Shown in pieces: positions 12,999-14,236 of a stretch of DNA of 14,236 nucleotides (position 1 is the stretch's first letter; every line of letters starts with the position of its first letter). Origin of the DNA: Chloroflexota bacterium. GTDB taxonomy: Bacteria > Chloroflexota > UBA6077 > CF-72. The notes below the pieces were generated by a model. It was not told where the DNA came from, ran no database searches, and saw only the letters and a program-made list of their open reading frames with translations. The stretch covers positions 1 through 14,236 of the forward strand of contig JAFAPL010000350.1 of the NCBI GenBank assembly GCA_019247135.1, written 5' to 3'. Both the position numbers and the translations under genes were made by a program.

Positions 12999-14033
12999 AT
13001 GCCCAAACGAAGCCTCACAGACGCAGTCGTGGTGATCGCAGGTGCCTCGAGCGGCATCGGCCGAGCCGCGGCACTCGCTTTTGCTGACAAAGGAGCGCAC
13101 GTCGTGGTGGCTGCGCGCCGTCAGGAACCACTCGACACCCTCGTTGCGGAGTGCGAGCGAATGACGGGGAAATCCGCGCTCGCGGTGCCAACCGACGTAG
13201 CCGACGAGTACCAGGTACACCAGCTTGCGCTGCGCGCCGTCGAGCGCTTTGGCAGGATCGACGTGTGGATCAACAACGCCGGCGTCTACGCAGCCGGTGA
13301 ATTCGACGAGATCCCGCCGGACGTCTTTCGGCGCTTGATCGAGGTGAATTTCTTCGGCTGTGTGCACGGTAGTCGTGCCGCCTTGCCGCATCTGCGTCGA
13401 CACCGCGGAGCGCTCATCAATACGGCCTCGGTTGATAGCGCGGCAACATTTCCGTACTTCACCGCGTACGTGGCCTCAAAGTGGGCGGTGCGCGGATTTT
13501 CGGCGTCGCTCCGTCAGGAACTGCTGGATGACGGTGTGGATGTGTGCACAATCTTGCCGGCTTCGATCGATACTCCGTTGTTCCAGCACGCCGCCAACTA
13601 CATGCACCGTTACATGAAGGCGCTCAACCCGACGTACGATCCGGAGCAGGTGGCGCGTGCGATGGTTCGATGTGCCGAGAACGGCGGACCGCGCGAGGTG
13701 ATCGTTGGCCTGGCCGGTCGCTTGCTTGCACTCCAGTACACGCTCATGCCCGGGTTGTCGGAGCGCATCTTTCGCAAGCAAGTCGAGGTCGATCATTTCG
13801 ACCCCTCGCGCGAGACGGCGCCCACCAGTGGCAATGTGCTGGAACCCATGGCCGAGGGTGTGAGCACGACCGGCGGTTGGAAGTCGAGCAAAGGACACGG
13901 TGGCCTGCCGAGTGGCGCGATCGCCGGAGTTGCAGCGGTTGCGCTGCCTGCGTTGGGGTGGCTGGTCGCCCGCGCACGGCAACGTCGGAGCACGCCGTTG
14001 GAGCCATTGCGAAAAGCATTTCCCCTGGGCTGA
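12999..14033 (+). CDS. Short-chain dehydrogenase/reductase with C-terminal membrane anchor
   Basis: 344 aa from ATG at 12999; the start keeps the standard N-terminus (LTDAVVVIAGASSGIGRAAA) although no Shine-Dalgarno precedes it. Cofactor motif GASSGIG (15-21) with R40-R41 after the second strand suggests NADP preference. NNAG is at 92-95, and catalytic S144, Y157 and K161 (YxxxK in AYVASKWA) are intact, so it should be an active classical SDR acting on an alcohol or carbonyl. The usual ~250-residue core ends near 235. Residues about 240-300 are a polar extension, followed by a hydrophobic segment (about 304-326, SGAIAGVAAVALPALGWLVA) and a basic tail (RARQRR), which fits a C-terminal inner-membrane anchor. 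Substrate unknown. It is divergent from the kinase gene. Confidence 0.86.
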   Translation: MPKRSLTDAVVVIAGASSGIGRAAALAFADKGAHVVVAARRQEPLDTLVAECERMTGKSALAVPTDVADEYQVHQLALRAVERFGRIDVWINNAGVYAAGEFDEIPPDVFRRLIEVNFFGCVHGSRAALPHLRRHRGALINTASVDSAATFPYFTAYVASKWAVRGFSASLRQELLDDGVDVCTILPASIDTPLFQHAANYMHRYMKALNPTYDPEQVARAMVRCAENGGPREVIVGLAGRLLALQYTLMPGLSERIFRKQVEVDHFDPSRETAPTSGNVLEPMAEGVSTTGGWKSSKGHGGLPSGAIAGVAAVALPALGWLVARARQRRSTPLEPLRKAFPLG

Positions 14034-14133
14034 CGCGCTTCCCAACACCCGACCGTGGCTCCGCTGAGCTCGATGGCTGAGGGTTTTCGAACCGCCAGCC
14101 GGGTGGTCGGCCGAGCCGTAGCTGGGGCCGCGG

Positions 14134-14153
14134 GGCTCGGCTCAGCCCGAGCC
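14134..14153. terminator. GC hairpin in convergent gap before the right-edge gene
   Basis: GGCTCGG (14134-14140) and CCGAGCC (14147-14153) pair around a 6-nt loop. It lies between the SDR stop (14033) and the end of the minus-strand fragment (14169). The position suits a bidirectional terminator for converging genes, but no T-tract follows on either side. Confidence 0.4.
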
Positions 14154-14168
14154 GCTGGGGCGATCGCC

Positions 14169-14236
14169 TTAGCTGGCGGTCGCCTCCAGCGCGCGCCGCA
14201 CGGCATCGTCCAGCGTCGCCGCGCGGCCGGCAAACC
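14169..14236 (-). CDS. C-terminal 21 codons of an unidentified gene (cut by right edge)
   Basis: On the minus strand, the sequence entering from the right edge reads FAGRAATLDDAVRRALEATA, then S and TAA (14171-14169), preceded by 2 nt of a split codon. The composition (amphipathic helix with LDDAVRRALE) looks like a genuine C-terminal helix. A GC hairpin follows the stop by about 16 nt. The fragment is too short to name a family, and another frame cannot be ruled out. Confidence 0.5.
   Translation of the reverse strand, partial: FAGRAATLDDAVRRALEATAS

Noticed and set aside
13793..14233. 146-residue minus frame at the right end
   Set aside because: It overlaps the SDR C-terminus and has Ala/Arg/Pro-rich composition; a different minus frame gives a more natural C-terminal helix ending at 14169.

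Overview
The window is GC-rich bacterial chromosomal DNA with short intergenic gaps, GTG starts alongside ATG, and purine-rich Shine-Dalgarno sites before most genes. The family mix points most plausibly to an environmental Chloroflexota lineage: several YsnF/AvaK-type DUF2382 stress proteins, a YihY membrane protein, an MscS-like TM-helix protein, and sugar-acid and glycosyltransferase genes. Actinobacterial or Deinococcus-type origins cannot be excluded, and this is an inference from gene content, not from a marker gene. No rRNA, tRNA, CRISPR array, insertion sequence or phage gene was seen.

Left half (1-6543), minus strand. This looks like an envelope or general stress island. In transcription order (right to left) it holds: a small sigma-70 region-4-type DNA-binding protein; a multi-pass MscS-like TM-helix protein; a PRC-barrel + DUF2382 protein; a perfect 12-bp terminator-like hairpin; a glutamine-rich small protein; a YihY/BrkB membrane protein; a GSP17M/glycine-zipper + DUF2382 protein; a minimal DUF2382 protein; and a small acidic protein whose GTG start directly follows the upstream stop. 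After a 13-bp hairpin comes the 5' part of a secreted PQQ-like beta-propeller protein that runs off the left edge. Two of the three DUF2382 proteins share a tryptophan/tyrosine-arginine repeat module at the C-terminus that I cannot assign to a named domain. This group is the best candidate here for an incompletely described system.

Middle (6776-9131). A plus-strand hypothetical protein rich in tryptophan and histidine converges on a minus-strand, GT39/ArnT-like polytopic glycosyltransferase that carries a large C-terminal non-membrane region.

Right half (9224-14236). A plus-strand set of three genes encodes an enolase-superfamily (mandelate racemase-like) dehydratase or racemase, a Gfo/Idh/MocA oxidoreductase, and a cupin fused to a helical tail. 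The last two overlap by ATGA, so they are probably translationally coupled. Together they suggest catabolism of a sugar acid or polyol. Next come a minus-strand P-loop sugar/nucleoside kinase of the FrcK/YggC type and, divergently, a plus-strand short-chain dehydrogenase with an added C-terminal membrane anchor. The last 21 codons of a minus-strand gene of unknown function lie at the right edge, behind a GC-rich hairpin.
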